From: Vibrio sinaloensis DSM 21326
Lineage (GTDB): Bacteria; Pseudomonadota; Gammaproteobacteria; Enterobacterales; Vibrionaceae
Length of the DNA stretch: 64,000 bases
Assembly: GCF_000189275.1 (NCBI RefSeq)
Contig: NZ_AEVT01000108.1
Coordinates: forward strand, 31,847-95,846
Direction: 5' to 3'
This document shows positions 1 through 8,808 of this stretch, in pieces (positions within the stretch are counted from its first letter, which is position 1; each line of letters starts with the position of its first letter). A program made the translations under genes and the position numbers. The notes beneath the pieces were generated by a model, which worked only from the letters and a program-made list of their open reading frames with translations, was not told the origin of the DNA and did not search any database.

Positions 1-200
1 AGTTCTGAATCCATAATATCAATCGACGACAAGTCGTAAGGATCCGTGGGAGAAATAACCGGTGCGGCAAGCGCCATCACTAAGAACAACATGAACACGG
101 TAAAGCTCGCCATTGCCACTTTATCGCGCTTGAAGTAATACAAGAAATCCGATTGTTTAAATCGCTCCCAACGAGAAGGAGCGGCTGCTGTTTGACTCAT
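1..200 (-). CDS. ABC transporter permease, DppC/OppC type (N-terminal part only)
   Basis: The first 66 codons of a peptide-type ABC permease; the rest lies outside the window. The start at 200 gives an N-terminus of MSQTAAAPSRW followed by a hydrophobic first membrane segment (MASFTVFMLFLVMALAAPVI) and a PTDPYDL loop, as in DppC/OppC inner-membrane subunits. It starts 2 bases after the DppB-like gene stops, so the two are co-transcribed. Substrate is inferred only from family (di/oligopeptides or related cargo). Confidence 0.85.
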   Translation of the reverse strand, partial: MSQTAAAPSRWERFKQSDFLYYFKRDKVAMASFTVFMLFLVMALAAPVISPTDPYDLSSIDIMDSE

Positions 201-202
201 GA

Positions 203-1180
203 TTAAGCTCCTTTACCTGTGAGATTTACGGTCGGGTTGATGATGCCGTATAGCAAGTCAACGATGGTATTTGTCACTACGAAAATCAGACCAACGAAAA
301 TAACGTAAGCTGTGATTAACGGTGTATCCACACGGTTGATTGCCTCTAGGAAAAGGAATCCGGTTCCAGGCCATTGGAATACCGTCTCGGTCAAAATGGT
401 ATACGCCACCATTGTACCTATCTGTACACCACCGACAGTCAAAACTGGCAGCATGGTGTTTTTCAAAGCATGCTGATAGTAAATCTTGTTCAGAGCTAAA
501 CCTTTCGCTTTACCGAATTTGATGTACTCAGAGCTCAACACTTCAAGCATTTCAGAACGTACCAAGCGAATAAACAGCGGAAGCATAATGGAAGCGAGAG
601 CAATACAAGGTAGAACCAAGTGTGCTAAGCCATCGAGAGTAAAGAATCCAGATTCCCACCCAAATACATTGGCTGTTTCACCTCGTCCATAGGACGGTAA
701 CCAGCCGAGCTCAATCGAGAAGACATACATCAACATGATTGCGGTTAAGAAAACCGGAATCGAAATCCCGATACTACTGCCCGCCATCACTATTTTGGTA
801 AATATGCTTTTTGGGTGAATGGCCGAGTAAACACCGAGAGGAATAGAACAGAAAACGATAATTAAGGTCGCACCAAACACCAACTCTAGTGTTGCGACTA
901 ATTTATCCAGAATCACTTCAACCGCCGGGCGCTTGAAGAAGTAAGAAGTACCTAAATCACCTTGCAGCGCATTGCCAACAAAGCGAGTGTATTTTGTAAT
1001 GAAGGGATCATTCAGACCAAGTTCGTCACGCAAAGCTTGACGCTCTGATTCGGAAACCGACTGACCTACTAGCTCACGCAATGGATCGCCGAGGTTATCC
1101 TGAATGGCAAACGCCACTAAACTGATCACAAACATCACTATCAGTGCCTGAAACAGGCGCTTGACCAGAAACGAAAACAT
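203..1180 (-). CDS. dppB: ABC transporter permease, DppB/OppB type
   Basis: A 325-residue inner-membrane permease of the binding-protein-dependent transport family. The N-terminus MFSFLVKRLFQ plus first membrane segment is typical of DppB/OppB, and the cytoplasmic EAA-like loop that docks onto the ATPase is visible as EYIKFGKAKGLALNKI about two thirds along. About six membrane segments can be seen. It is the third gene of a minus-strand operon (ATPase, binding protein, DppB-like, DppC-like). The gene symbol reflects family only; the exact cargo cannot be told from sequence. Confidence 0.85.
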   Translation of the reverse strand: MFSFLVKRLFQALIVMFVISLVAFAIQDNLGDPLRELVGQSVSESERQALRDELGLNDPFITKYTRFVGNALQGDLGTSYFFKRPAVEVILDKLVATLELVFGATLIIVFCSIPLGVYSAIHPKSIFTKIVMAGSSIGISIPVFLTAIMLMYVFSIELGWLPSYGRGETANVFGWESGFFTLDGLAHLVLPCIALASIMLPLFIRLVRSEMLEVLSSEYIKFGKAKGLALNKIYYQHALKNTMLPVLTVGGVQIGTMVAYTILTETVFQWPGTGFLFLEAINRVDTPLITAYVIFVGLIFVVTNTIVDLLYGIINPTVNLTGKGA

Positions 1181-1312
1181 TCCTTGCCCCTTTAACTTTC
1201 CATAGATTTCAGTCTGCGAACCGTATCAATCCATTGAATAAAACTAGGATATTGGAACGCAATTTTCAGTCTTAAAAATGGCACCTAACCCGACTGAAAC
1301 AGAGCTAAGCAC

Positions 1313-1346
1313 CAAAAATCGACCAAGCACATTATCGTGCTTGGTC
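1313..1346 (-). terminator. Intra-operon hairpin after the binding-protein gene
   Basis: A perfect 10-bp stem (GACCAAGCAC) with a 6-base loop at 1321-1346 lies 15 bases downstream of the binding-protein stop, followed on the minus strand by a short T-rich stretch. Such hairpins between a periplasmic binding protein and its permeases commonly stabilise or partly terminate the message so that the binding protein is made in excess. Confidence 0.6.
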
Positions 1347-1360
1347 AAGTTCACTAATGA

Positions 1361-2914
1361 TTATTTAACCACTAGGTCACCGAAGTATGGGAAGTTCATA
1401 CCGTTGATGATTGGACCAATCTCAACGTTGCCTTTCGCTGCCCATGAAGGATCTTGCCAATGTAGAGGAACAAACGCCGCTTCATTGTATAGAATCTCTT
1501 CAACTTTCTTCAGTGCCGTACTACGCTTCGCTAGATCTGTCATCTTGTTGGTCTCTTCGATCAACTTATCTACTTCTGCGTTTGAGTAGTGGCCACAGTT
1601 GTACTGACCTTTACCTGTTTCCGCATTACGCGTCATTGCTAGGAACTCAGTGAAGTTACCTGAATCTTCTGTATCTGGGTGCCAGCCGATCATTAGCATA
1701 TCTGCTGCACACTTATCGAATTCAGGCCAGTACTGAGCTTTAGGCATAGTCTTAAGATCAACTTTGATGCCAATCTTAGATAGCATTGCCGCCGATGCTT
1801 GAGCGATCTTGTCATCGTTCACGTAACGGTTGTTTGGCGCCATCATAGTTAGCGTAAAGCCGTTCTCGTAACCCGCTTCTTTCATCAAGGCTTTTGCTTT
1901 CTTAAGATCGTAACGAGGTTTTAGGTCTTCGTTATAACCAACGAAACCTACTGGGCTCTGCTGACCTGCTGCAGTCGCTGCACCCTTCATTACTTTCTTA
2001 GTGATACCTTCGTTGTTGATTGCGTAAGTGATCGCTTGACGAACACGAACATCTTTCAGTGCTGGGTTGCTGTTTTGGTTCATTTGGAACGTAATGACAC
2101 GCGTACCCGGCATTGTGTAAAGATCAACGCTGTCAGCTTTCTTGATACGCTTGTAGTCGTTTGGCGCAACTGGCGCAATCATATCAACATCGCCAGAAAG
2201 AAGGGCTGCAACACGCGTCGCGTCTTCTTTGATTGGCACTAGCGTAAGCTTATCTACGTTACCGCCTGAAGCATTGTCCCAGTAGTCATCAAAACGCTCA
2301 AAGGTCACTTTAACGCCCTGCTCACGTTGTGTAATGATGAATGGACCCGTACCCGATACGTTGGTTGATGCGTAAGAGTTACCGTGCTTCACTAGCTCGG
2401 CTTTGTCTTTACCATCTGCAGTTTGACCAGAGTAGAACTTACTATCCATTGGGAATAGGTAAGTCATTACGTTTTCTACCAATGGGTAAACGCCGTCAGT
2501 TTTCACTTCAACTTTGTAGTCACCCGCTTTAGTGATTGACGTGATAGGGCCAAAGATACCCTTGAAGTCAGGTGAGCTCTTCAGACGGTTAAATGTCCAA
2601 ACAACGTCGTCAGCCGTTAACATGTTGCCAGAGTGGAATTTCACTCCTTGGCGAATGTTAAAGTGCATTGTTTCACCGTCGATACGTTCCCAAGATTCAG
2701 CCAAGCGAGGTTCAAATTCCATCTTCTGGTTAAAGCGGATTAGCGGGTCAAATACCATGTGAGACATTTGCAGCGTGCCACCAGATAGCTGCTCATGCGG
2801 ATCCAGTGATACTGGGTCTGCGTCGTAAGCTACTGTGATATCTGCAGCTGCTGCGCCAAAGCTCAGGCCAGCTGCCATCAAAGCGACTGCTAGTTTGCTT
2901 TTCATGGTTTTCAT
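1361..2914 (-). CDS. dppA: ABC transporter periplasmic substrate-binding protein (SBP_bac_5, DppA type)
   Basis: A 517-residue family 5 solute-binding protein. Residues 1-24 form a Sec signal peptide (KSKLAVALMAAGLSFG then AAA) ending near an AAA-D cleavage site; the mature part carries typical motifs such as DPVSLDPHE near the start, a GTGPF segment and a WHPDTEDSG stretch. It captures peptide-like ligands in the periplasm and delivers them to the DppB/DppC channel. Start at 2914 is supported by AAGGAG 8 bases upstream. It sits 92 bases after the fused ATPase gene and before the permeases, an order different from E. coli dppABCDF. Confidence 0.88.
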   Translation of the reverse strand: MKTMKSKLAVALMAAGLSFGAAAADITVAYDADPVSLDPHEQLSGGTLQMSHMVFDPLIRFNQKMEFEPRLAESWERIDGETMHFNIRQGVKFHSGNMLTADDVVWTFNRLKSSPDFKGIFGPITSITKAGDYKVEVKTDGVYPLVENVMTYLFPMDSKFYSGQTADGKDKAELVKHGNSYASTNVSGTGPFIITQREQGVKVTFERFDDYWDNASGGNVDKLTLVPIKEDATRVAALLSGDVDMIAPVAPNDYKRIKKADSVDLYTMPGTRVITFQMNQNSNPALKDVRVRQAITYAINNEGITKKVMKGAATAAGQQSPVGFVGYNEDLKPRYDLKKAKALMKEAGYENGFTLTMMAPNNRYVNDDKIAQASAAMLSKIGIKVDLKTMPKAQYWPEFDKCAADMLMIGWHPDTEDSGNFTEFLAMTRNAETGKGQYNCGHYSNAEVDKLIEETNKMTDLAKRSTALKKVEEILYNEAAFVPLHWQDPSWAAKGNVEIGPIINGMNFPYFGDLVVK

Positions 2915-3006
2915 GCATAACTCCTTATGCGGGAATCATCCCTAGTTGTTGTATTTGCTTCTGTTTATAGCCAGGTACTTGGTGGTACCTGGAAAAGTTA
3001 GACGGC

Positions 3007-4722
3007 TTATGCCGTTTTTACATCTTCTCTTAAGCCCGTAAACTCAGGCATTAAAGAAATCAGTTGTTTGCTGTATTCATGCTGTGGATTCTTAAACAAC
3101 TGCTCAGTAGGTGCCACTTCGAGTAGCGTGCCCATTTGCATCACACCGACTCGATCGCACATCTGGCGAATAACCGGTAAATCGTGACTGATGAACAACA
3201 TGGTGAGATTAAGCTCATCTTGCAAATCTTTGAGCAGATTAAGAATTTGTGCTTGAACGGACACATCCAGAGCAGATGTAGGTTCATCACAAATCAGTAA
3301 ACGTGGACGCGTGGCTAGAGCACGAGCGATTGAAATACGTTGACGCTGACCACCAGAGAACTCATGTGGATACTTCACACCCGCCATTTGTCCTAGGCCA
3401 ACATGATCCAACAGATCGTTGACGATCTGTCTGGTTTCCCCTTCGCTGTTAGTAAGCTTATGAAAACGAATAGGTTCCGCGATAATATCGAAAATCTTCA
3501 TTCGCGGATTCATGGACGTGTATGGGTTTTGGAATACCATCTGCATCTGACGACGCAATGGGCGACGCTCTTTTTCCGACTTAAGTGAAGTGAGATCGAT
3601 CCCCTCAAAAGTGACCTTGCCTGAGTTAGGCGCATAAAGACCAGCAATCACACGAGCAATGGTCGATTTACCCGAACCTGACTCGCCCACTAAACCAAAC
3701 GTCTCACCTTCAAAAACTTCAAAGCTGACATTGTTTGATGCCTGTACATACTCACGGCGACTTTCGAATAAGGAGTCTTTAGTAACAAAACGTAGATTAA
3801 CGTTCTCTACATTAAGTAATGAGCCAGTATAGTCGCGGTGGTCTTGGCTTTGGCCTAACCAGTGATTTTTGACATCGAGCGGCTCCATCTCCTGAGCTTC
3901 TTCGATATAAGACACCAGAGGGAAGCGATCGAGCTTCATATCGGAACGAGGAACGGCAGAAATGAGACTGCGAGTGTATGAGTGGTCTGGGTCACCGAGA
4001 ACCTTTGCCGTCGGGCCAAACTCAACCAAATCACCACGGTACATGACGGCAACGCGGTCTGTCACATTGGAAACCACGCCCATATCATGGGTCACTAGCA
4101 TACAACCGACATTGTTTTTGATGCACAACTCGCGGATCAAGCTAAGAATTTGGTCTTGAATAGAGACATCAAGCGCAGTGGTGGGCTCATCAGCAATGAT
4201 AAGATCAGGTTCACCGGCAAGGGCAATCGCGATAACCACACGTTGACGCATACCACCAGAAAATTGGTGCGGGTACTGTTTTAGACGGTTTTCAGGCTGC
4301 GGAATTCCCACTTGCTGCATCAGCGAAAGCGCGCGTTGATAAGCCTCCTCATCCGTCACCTTCATATTGGCATGGATGGTTTCTTTCAACTGCTGCTCAA
4401 CGGTAAATAGTGGGTTAAGGGACGTCATTGGGTCTTGGAATATAAAACCAATTTTTGACCCACGAACAGAACGCATCTGCTCTGGAGAAAGACCAGAAAT
4501 CAGTTCTCCATCAAGATAAACGTCGCCGCTTGCGATACGACCGGGAGGACTTAGAAGGTCGATCACCGCATTACCGACTGTCGACTTGCCCGCTCCTGAT
4601 TCACCAACAACACCAACGATTTCACCGCGCTCAATATTGAACGAGAGTGATTTCACCGCGGCATGTACACCGTGACGTGACGGGTACTCAATACGAAGGT
4701 TTTTAACTTCTAAAAGTGACAT
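3007..4722 (-). CDS. Fused double ABC ATPase (DppD-DppF type)
   Basis: A 571-residue protein with two complete ATPase cassettes in one chain: first Walker A GESGAGKS at residues 40-47, signature FSGGMRQRV, Walker B LIIADEPTT; second Walker A GESGSGKS near 345, signature FSGGQRQRI, Walker B LLICDEPTS. In most peptide importers these are two proteins (DppD and DppF). I chose the ATG at 4722 (MSLLEVKNL) because GAGG lies 7 bases upstream and the 30 residues before it are not family-like. It is the first gene of the operon and powers uptake through the permeases downstream. Confidence 0.85.
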   Translation of the reverse strand: MSLLEVKNLRIEYPSRHGVHAAVKSLSFNIERGEIVGVVGESGAGKSTVGNAVIDLLSPPGRIASGDVYLDGELISGLSPEQMRSVRGSKIGFIFQDPMTSLNPLFTVEQQLKETIHANMKVTDEEAYQRALSLMQQVGIPQPENRLKQYPHQFSGGMRQRVVIAIALAGEPDLIIADEPTTALDVSIQDQILSLIRELCIKNNVGCMLVTHDMGVVSNVTDRVAVMYRGDLVEFGPTAKVLGDPDHSYTRSLISAVPRSDMKLDRFPLVSYIEEAQEMEPLDVKNHWLGQSQDHRDYTGSLLNVENVNLRFVTKDSLFESRREYVQASNNVSFEVFEGETFGLVGESGSGKSTIARVIAGLYAPNSGKVTFEGIDLTSLKSEKERRPLRRQMQMVFQNPYTSMNPRMKIFDIIAEPIRFHKLTNSEGETRQIVNDLLDHVGLGQMAGVKYPHEFSGGQRQRISIARALATRPRLLICDEPTSALDVSVQAQILNLLKDLQDELNLTMLFISHDLPVIRQMCDRVGVMQMGTLLEVAPTEQLFKNPQHEYSKQLISLMPEFTGLREDVKTA

Positions 4723-4812
4723 TAACCAGACCTCTACTGCTTTGGCAGCTTTCTGCCCTGTCTGAAATTGAATCCATTCAAGCCAGAGCGTATAGGTATA
4801 GCGTTCTGACAA

Positions 4813-5342
4813 TTTATAAGCTCATCAATTTGGCAAAAAATTCACAGAAAAGCAACAAAGGTAGGATAAAAAGTTGAAATAGAACAAAAAACAAGCAGCT
4901 TAACAAAATAAATATGCAAAACTGCTATATCTTCCATTGGTCATACCTGCCTAAAAAGTGCAGCATAGACCAGTAAAACCCTTGAATTTTGGTTATTTGA
5001 CATCGCATTTAGTTATAAGACAAAGCGAATATAAATTCAATTTACCAACCACCACAAGCGTTAACAAAATAAAAACATAAATCTACCTTAGCACCTTAAT
5101 ATAGATTTATAGACCACAAAGAGTCGTATTACCAAAATTTAAACAAAACAAAAAACACACAAACCAGACCGATCACCTACGATTATTTTCCGCGTAGTTT
5201 ACTAGTGAATAATGCTTAAGTATGAGGCTCTAAAGGTTGGGCTCACTTTCTTGTGTAGGTATAAGCATGATCAATATGGCAGCCAATAACAGGCTGGCCG
5301 TGGTTGGGAATACAGAGAGTAAATTTATCTAACGACAGAAAT
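4813..5342. other. Gene-free AT-rich leader region of the ABC operon
   Basis: About 530 bases with no convincing reading frame on either strand. It must contain the promoter of the minus-strand ABC operon, but no clear -35/-10 pair stands out among many AT runs. A short inverted pair, GGCCAGCCTGTTATTGG on one strand with local self-complementarity, lies near 5280-5310. No known RNA family was recognised. Confidence 0.5.
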
Positions 5343-5373
5343 GAAAAAAGCCTCAGTCTTTCGACTGAGGCTT
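5343..5373 (-). terminator. Rho-independent terminator of the tRNA operon
   Basis: An 11-bp perfect stem (AAGCCTCAGTC with GACTGAGGCTT) and 4-base loop followed by a T run on the minus strand, just downstream of tRNA-Pro. Confidence 0.9.
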
Positions 5374-5380
5374 CTTATAG

Positions 5381-5457
<77 letters not shown>

Positions 5458-5495
5458 ACAATGTATTTTTTTACTTGGTTTACGTTATAGAGGAT

Positions 5496-5558
5496 CAACC
5501 CTCTGGTCCCGCTTATTCCAACAGCCGAGATGCGCTACAGACAACACTACTCACCGAC
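5496..5558 (-). pseudogene. Decayed tRNA-Pro copy
   Basis: Between tRNA-His and tRNA-Pro lies a stretch sharing blocks with the intact tRNA-Pro: CCCTCTGGTCCC, then a scrambled anticodon region, GATGCGCTAC, and ACTCACCGAC matching the acceptor end (plus-strand sense). The T arm, CCA tail and anticodon are lost, so it cannot make a functional tRNA. It appears to be a degraded tandem duplicate of the neighbouring tRNA-Pro gene. Confidence 0.75.
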
Positions 5559-5624
5559 TTATGTTTTGTCTCGACTTTAATTCAAGACAGGAAGCAAAGC
5601 TACCCTTCTCTATAAAAGAGAAAA

Positions 5625-5700
5625 TGGGGTGGCTAACGGGATTTGAACCCGCGACAACTGGAATCACAATCCAGGGCTCTACCAACTGAGCTATAGCCAC
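5625..5700 (-). tRNA. tRNA-His (anticodon GTG)
   Basis: The minus strand gives GTGGCTATAGCTCAG, anticodon arm CTGGA-TTGTGAT-TCCAG, T arm GTTCAAATC and an encoded CCA. The base before it (5701) supplies the extra 5' G (G-1) characteristic of histidine tRNAs. Confidence 0.97.
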
Positions 5701-5732
5701 CACTGATTTTTACCGATAAACCTTTAGGCGAA

Positions 5733-5809
<77 letters not shown>

Positions 5810-5830
5810 ATGCCCTATCGGCGGAGTGGA

Positions 5831-5859
5831 ATAATACGTATATCACACTATGTCGTCTA
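5831..5859 (-). promoter_or_regulatory. Promoter of the Arg-His-Pro tRNA operon
   Basis: On the minus strand TAGACG (5854-5859) and TATTAT (5831-5836) are 17 bases apart, followed by a GC-rich discriminator as in stringently controlled stable-RNA promoters. Confidence 0.65.
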
Positions 5860-6114
5860 GTACTTTTTCAACTTTTTTTATCGTTTGGTGCCTTTTTCAG
5901 CAATTAAAGTGTGATAAACCCCTATTTCCCATTATATAACTGATATGAAGGAGGTAACTTGCTGTTTATTGCAACAAGTTAACAGGATATAATCACCCAT
6001 TGTTTACATTGATTTAACAGCAAACGCCTCGTTATATACGGGCCGTGAACTGCCGTTGGTCATAATCACACTCTAATAAATGGGTAAGCACGAACTTACC
6101 TTCAGGAATGTAAA

Positions 6115-6537
6115 GTGAGTTTAATGGATATGTCTCGAAAATTATTAACCGCTTTGGTCGCTGCGATCACTTTTTCTAGCGCCTCTTTTGCAGCAAGCGT
6201 AAGCCAAGAAAACTATGATGCTATTGCAGAACGTATTAAACCTGTTGGTGATGTTTACCTAGCAGGCGCGGAGCCAGTGAAAGCTGAGCCAACCGGCCCA
6301 CGTGATGGTGCAGCCGTCTACGGTACTTTCTGTATCGCTTGTCACGCATCCGGTGTCAGCGGCGCACCAAAAACGGGTGACGCTGGAGATTGGGCTCCGC
6401 GTATCGCGCAAGGTAAAGATGTACTGGCAGACCACGCTATCAACGGCTTCAACGCGATGCCAGCAAAAGGTTCATGTATGGACTGTTCAGATGATGAAAT
6501 CATCGCAGCAATTGAACACATGATCGAAGGGTTGTAA
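6115..6537 (+). CDS. Cytochrome c5-type electron carrier
   Basis: A 140-residue secreted monohaem cytochrome. A signal peptide covers about residues 1-26 (LLTALVAAITFSSASFA). Haem attachment is CIACH at 73-77, the likely axial methionine is M115 in AMPAKG, and two further cysteines at 121 and 124 (CMDC) match the disulfide typical of cytochrome c5. It probably carries electrons in the periplasm to terminal oxidases. A GTG start at 6115 is chosen because AGGA lies 7 bases upstream. It stands alone, ending at a strong bidirectional terminator shared with rep. Confidence 0.9.
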   Translation: MSLMDMSRKLLTALVAAITFSSASFAASVSQENYDAIAERIKPVGDVYLAGAEPVKAEPTGPRDGAAVYGTFCIACHASGVSGAPKTGDAGDWAPRIAQGKDVLADHAINGFNAMPAKGSCMDCSDDEIIAAIEHMIEGL

Positions 6538-6556
6538 TTCCACCCTATCGAAAGAG

Positions 6557-6590
6557 AAAAGGCTTGGTAAACACCAAGCCTTTTTTGTTT
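6557..6590. terminator. Bidirectional terminator between cytochrome c5 and rep
   Basis: A 12-bp stem (AAAAGGCTTGGT with ACCAAGCCTTTT) with T runs on both strands lies between the convergent genes. Confidence 0.9.
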
Positions 6591-8609
6591 TTAGTTCTTA
6601 TTAAACATAGCCTTTAGATTAGCGATATGTGCCTGCCCTTTTGCCATTCGCTCTTCGGCAGATTGTGGCTTCTTGGTTGCCTCCCACTCAACGTCATCAA
6701 AAGGTAATTCATCAAGGAAGCGGCTTTGAGTCGGTTTGATCAACTCACCAAATTGACGGCGCTCTTTACACATAGTGAAGGTCAATTCACGCTGAGCTCG
6801 AGTGATACCGACATACATTAGGCGACGCTCTTCCTCGACATTATCCTCATCGATACTGGTCTGGTGCGGCAAAATGCCTTCCTCAGAGCCAATCAGATAC
6901 ACATAAGGAAACTCCAAACCTTTTGACGCATGCAGCGTCATTAGTTGAACTGCATCGCTGTCATCGTCCTCTTCCCCGCGTTCCATCATATCGCGCAAGG
7001 TTAGGCGTTGAACGACTTCTTTAATGGTCTTCTCTTCTTGGTCATAGTTGTCACCTTCCAAATCGGCCACGATCCAAGAGTAAAGGTCGGACACGTTCTT
7101 CATTCGCATTTCTGCCGCTTTCGGACTCGAAGACGTTTCGTACAGCCAATCTTCGTAGTTAATATCTCGCACCAATGAGCGCACCGCTTCAACCGTATCA
7201 CCGCGCTCCGCTTGGTCAGCAATTTTTACCAGCCACGCAGTGAATCGACGCAAGTTTTCAAGCCCCCGACCAGACAAGCTTTGCTCGAGTCCAAGTTCAA
7301 AACTTGCTTCAAATAAGCTTTTGCCGCGCATATTGGCGTAACTGCCCAGTTTTTCCAACGTTACTGGGCCAATTTCACGCCTTGGCGTATTAACAATACG
7401 CAAAAACGCATTGTCGTCATCTGGATTTACCAGCACGCGTAAGTAAGCCATGATGTCTTTGATCTCTGCTCGTGCGAAGAAAGATGTCCCGCCTGACAAT
7501 TTATAAGGCACGCGGTTTTGCATCAGCGATTTTTCGATCAAGCGTGATTGATGGTTACCTCTATATAAGATCGCATAATCTTTATATTCGGTGCGATTTA
7601 AAAACTTGTGAGCAATCAGTTCACCCGTTACCCGTTCAGCTTCATGCTCTTCATTTTTAGCCAGCAATACTTTGAGCTTCTCACCATCTGGAATCTCAGA
7701 GAAGAGCGACTTCTCATATACGTGGGGGTTGTTTGCAATCAGAATGTTCGCCGCGCGCAAAATGCGGCTGGTTGAACGGTAATTCTGCTCAAGCTTAATC
7801 AAACGTAAGCTGGGGTAATCTTCACCAAGTAGCACTAGGTTCTGCGGCTTCGCACCTCGCCAAGAGTAGATCGATTGATCATCATCCCCTACGACAGTCA
7901 AACGCCCACGCTCACCAACAATTAACTTCACCAATTCGTATTGACTGGTGTTGGTATCTTGGTACTCGTCGACCAACAAGTAACGAATCCGATTCTGCCA
8001 GCGCTGGCGAACCTCTTCATTAGTGCGCAGCAATAGAACGGGTAACGCAATCAAGTCATCGAAATCGAGAGCGTTATAAGCCTTCATTTGTTTCTGGTAC
8101 ATCTCAAAGCAGAATGCAAATAACTGTTGCTGTTCACCTTTTGCTTGCGCTTTAACCTGGTCTGGCGTCAGCATGTCATTTTTCCAGTTGGAAATCGCAC
8201 TCAACAAGCTACGCAGCAAATCTTTGTCACCATCGAGCTGTTTCTCCGTCAGCTCTTTGAGCAGCGCCAACTGGTCTTGATCATCAAAAAGCGAGAAACC
8301 TGACTTAAGACCCAGCGCCTTATACTCTCGTTTTATGATAGTCAGACCCAGTGTATGGAATGTCGATACCATCAACCCTTTGGCTTCATTCTTACCTAAC
8401 GTCTGTCCAACACGCTCTTTCATTTCACGCGCGGCCTTGTTGGTAAAGGTTACTGCCGCAATGTTTCGCGCTTTGTAGCCACACTGCTGAACCAGGTAAG
8501 CAATCTTATTGGTAATTACACGAGTTTTACCTGAACCAGCACCGGCCAGTACAAGGCATGGTCCTGATACATATTTAACGGCTTCATCTTGTCTAGGGTT
8601 CAGCTTCAT
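6591..8609 (-). CDS. rep: ATP-dependent DNA helicase Rep
   Basis: A 672-residue superfamily 1A 3'-5' helicase that helps replication forks pass bound proteins. Walker A GAGSGKT at residues 23-29, motif II DEYQDTN, motif QNYRST, motif V with TLHASKGLEF and motif VI RRLMYVGITRAQ are all intact. Length matches E. coli Rep (673). The frame extends 35 codons upstream, but the ATG at 8609 (MKLNPRQDEAVKYV) aligns with the Rep N-terminus, so I take that start. Transcribed alone, convergent with the cytochrome gene. Confidence 0.95.
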   Translation of the reverse strand: MKLNPRQDEAVKYVSGPCLVLAGAGSGKTRVITNKIAYLVQQCGYKARNIAAVTFTNKAAREMKERVGQTLGKNEAKGLMVSTFHTLGLTIIKREYKALGLKSGFSLFDDQDQLALLKELTEKQLDGDKDLLRSLLSAISNWKNDMLTPDQVKAQAKGEQQQLFAFCFEMYQKQMKAYNALDFDDLIALPVLLLRTNEEVRQRWQNRIRYLLVDEYQDTNTSQYELVKLIVGERGRLTVVGDDDQSIYSWRGAKPQNLVLLGEDYPSLRLIKLEQNYRSTSRILRAANILIANNPHVYEKSLFSEIPDGEKLKVLLAKNEEHEAERVTGELIAHKFLNRTEYKDYAILYRGNHQSRLIEKSLMQNRVPYKLSGGTSFFARAEIKDIMAYLRVLVNPDDDNAFLRIVNTPRREIGPVTLEKLGSYANMRGKSLFEASFELGLEQSLSGRGLENLRRFTAWLVKIADQAERGDTVEAVRSLVRDINYEDWLYETSSSPKAAEMRMKNVSDLYSWIVADLEGDNYDQEEKTIKEVVQRLTLRDMMERGEEDDDSDAVQLMTLHASKGLEFPYVYLIGSEEGILPHQTSIDEDNVEEERRLMYVGITRAQRELTFTMCKERRQFGELIKPTQSRFLDELPFDDVEWEATKKPQSAEERMAKGQAHIANLKAMFNKN

Positions 8610-8746
8610 AGGTGTCTCAAAGGCGAAAAAAGGTGGCGCATATAATAATGGTGCTACAGATCGATTGCTATTGTTAATCGTAAAGCATTTACGCTTCCGT
8701 ATTTTCTTAATCACAATAAATTTTGCTGATTAATTTAAATACTTTA

Positions 8747-8796
8747 TTGCACAACTGTATAGTAGTTAGGCTATAATGAATGAACGTTCATTCATT
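8747..8796 (+). promoter_or_regulatory. Promoter with palindromic TetR operator
   Basis: A consensus -10 TATAAT at 8772-8777 runs directly into a perfect 22-bp palindrome at 8775-8796 (core GAATGAACGTTCATTC). TTGCAC at 8747-8752 may be a -35 with a long 19-base spacer. The palindrome covers the -10 and the expected transcription start, so binding of the adjacent TetR protein would block RNA polymerase: strong sign of autorepression of the whole efflux operon. Confidence 0.85.
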
Positions 8797-8808
8797 GGTG
8801 GTGGGATC

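Noticed and set aside
6115..8609. Possible CRP or FNR sites before cytochrome c5
   Set aside because: Only half-sites such as TGTGATAA and TTGAT were seen in 5880-6030; not enough to claim control.
8776..8808. Earlier ATG for the TetR gene
   Set aside because: It overlaps the -10 box and operator, upstream of the expected transcription start.
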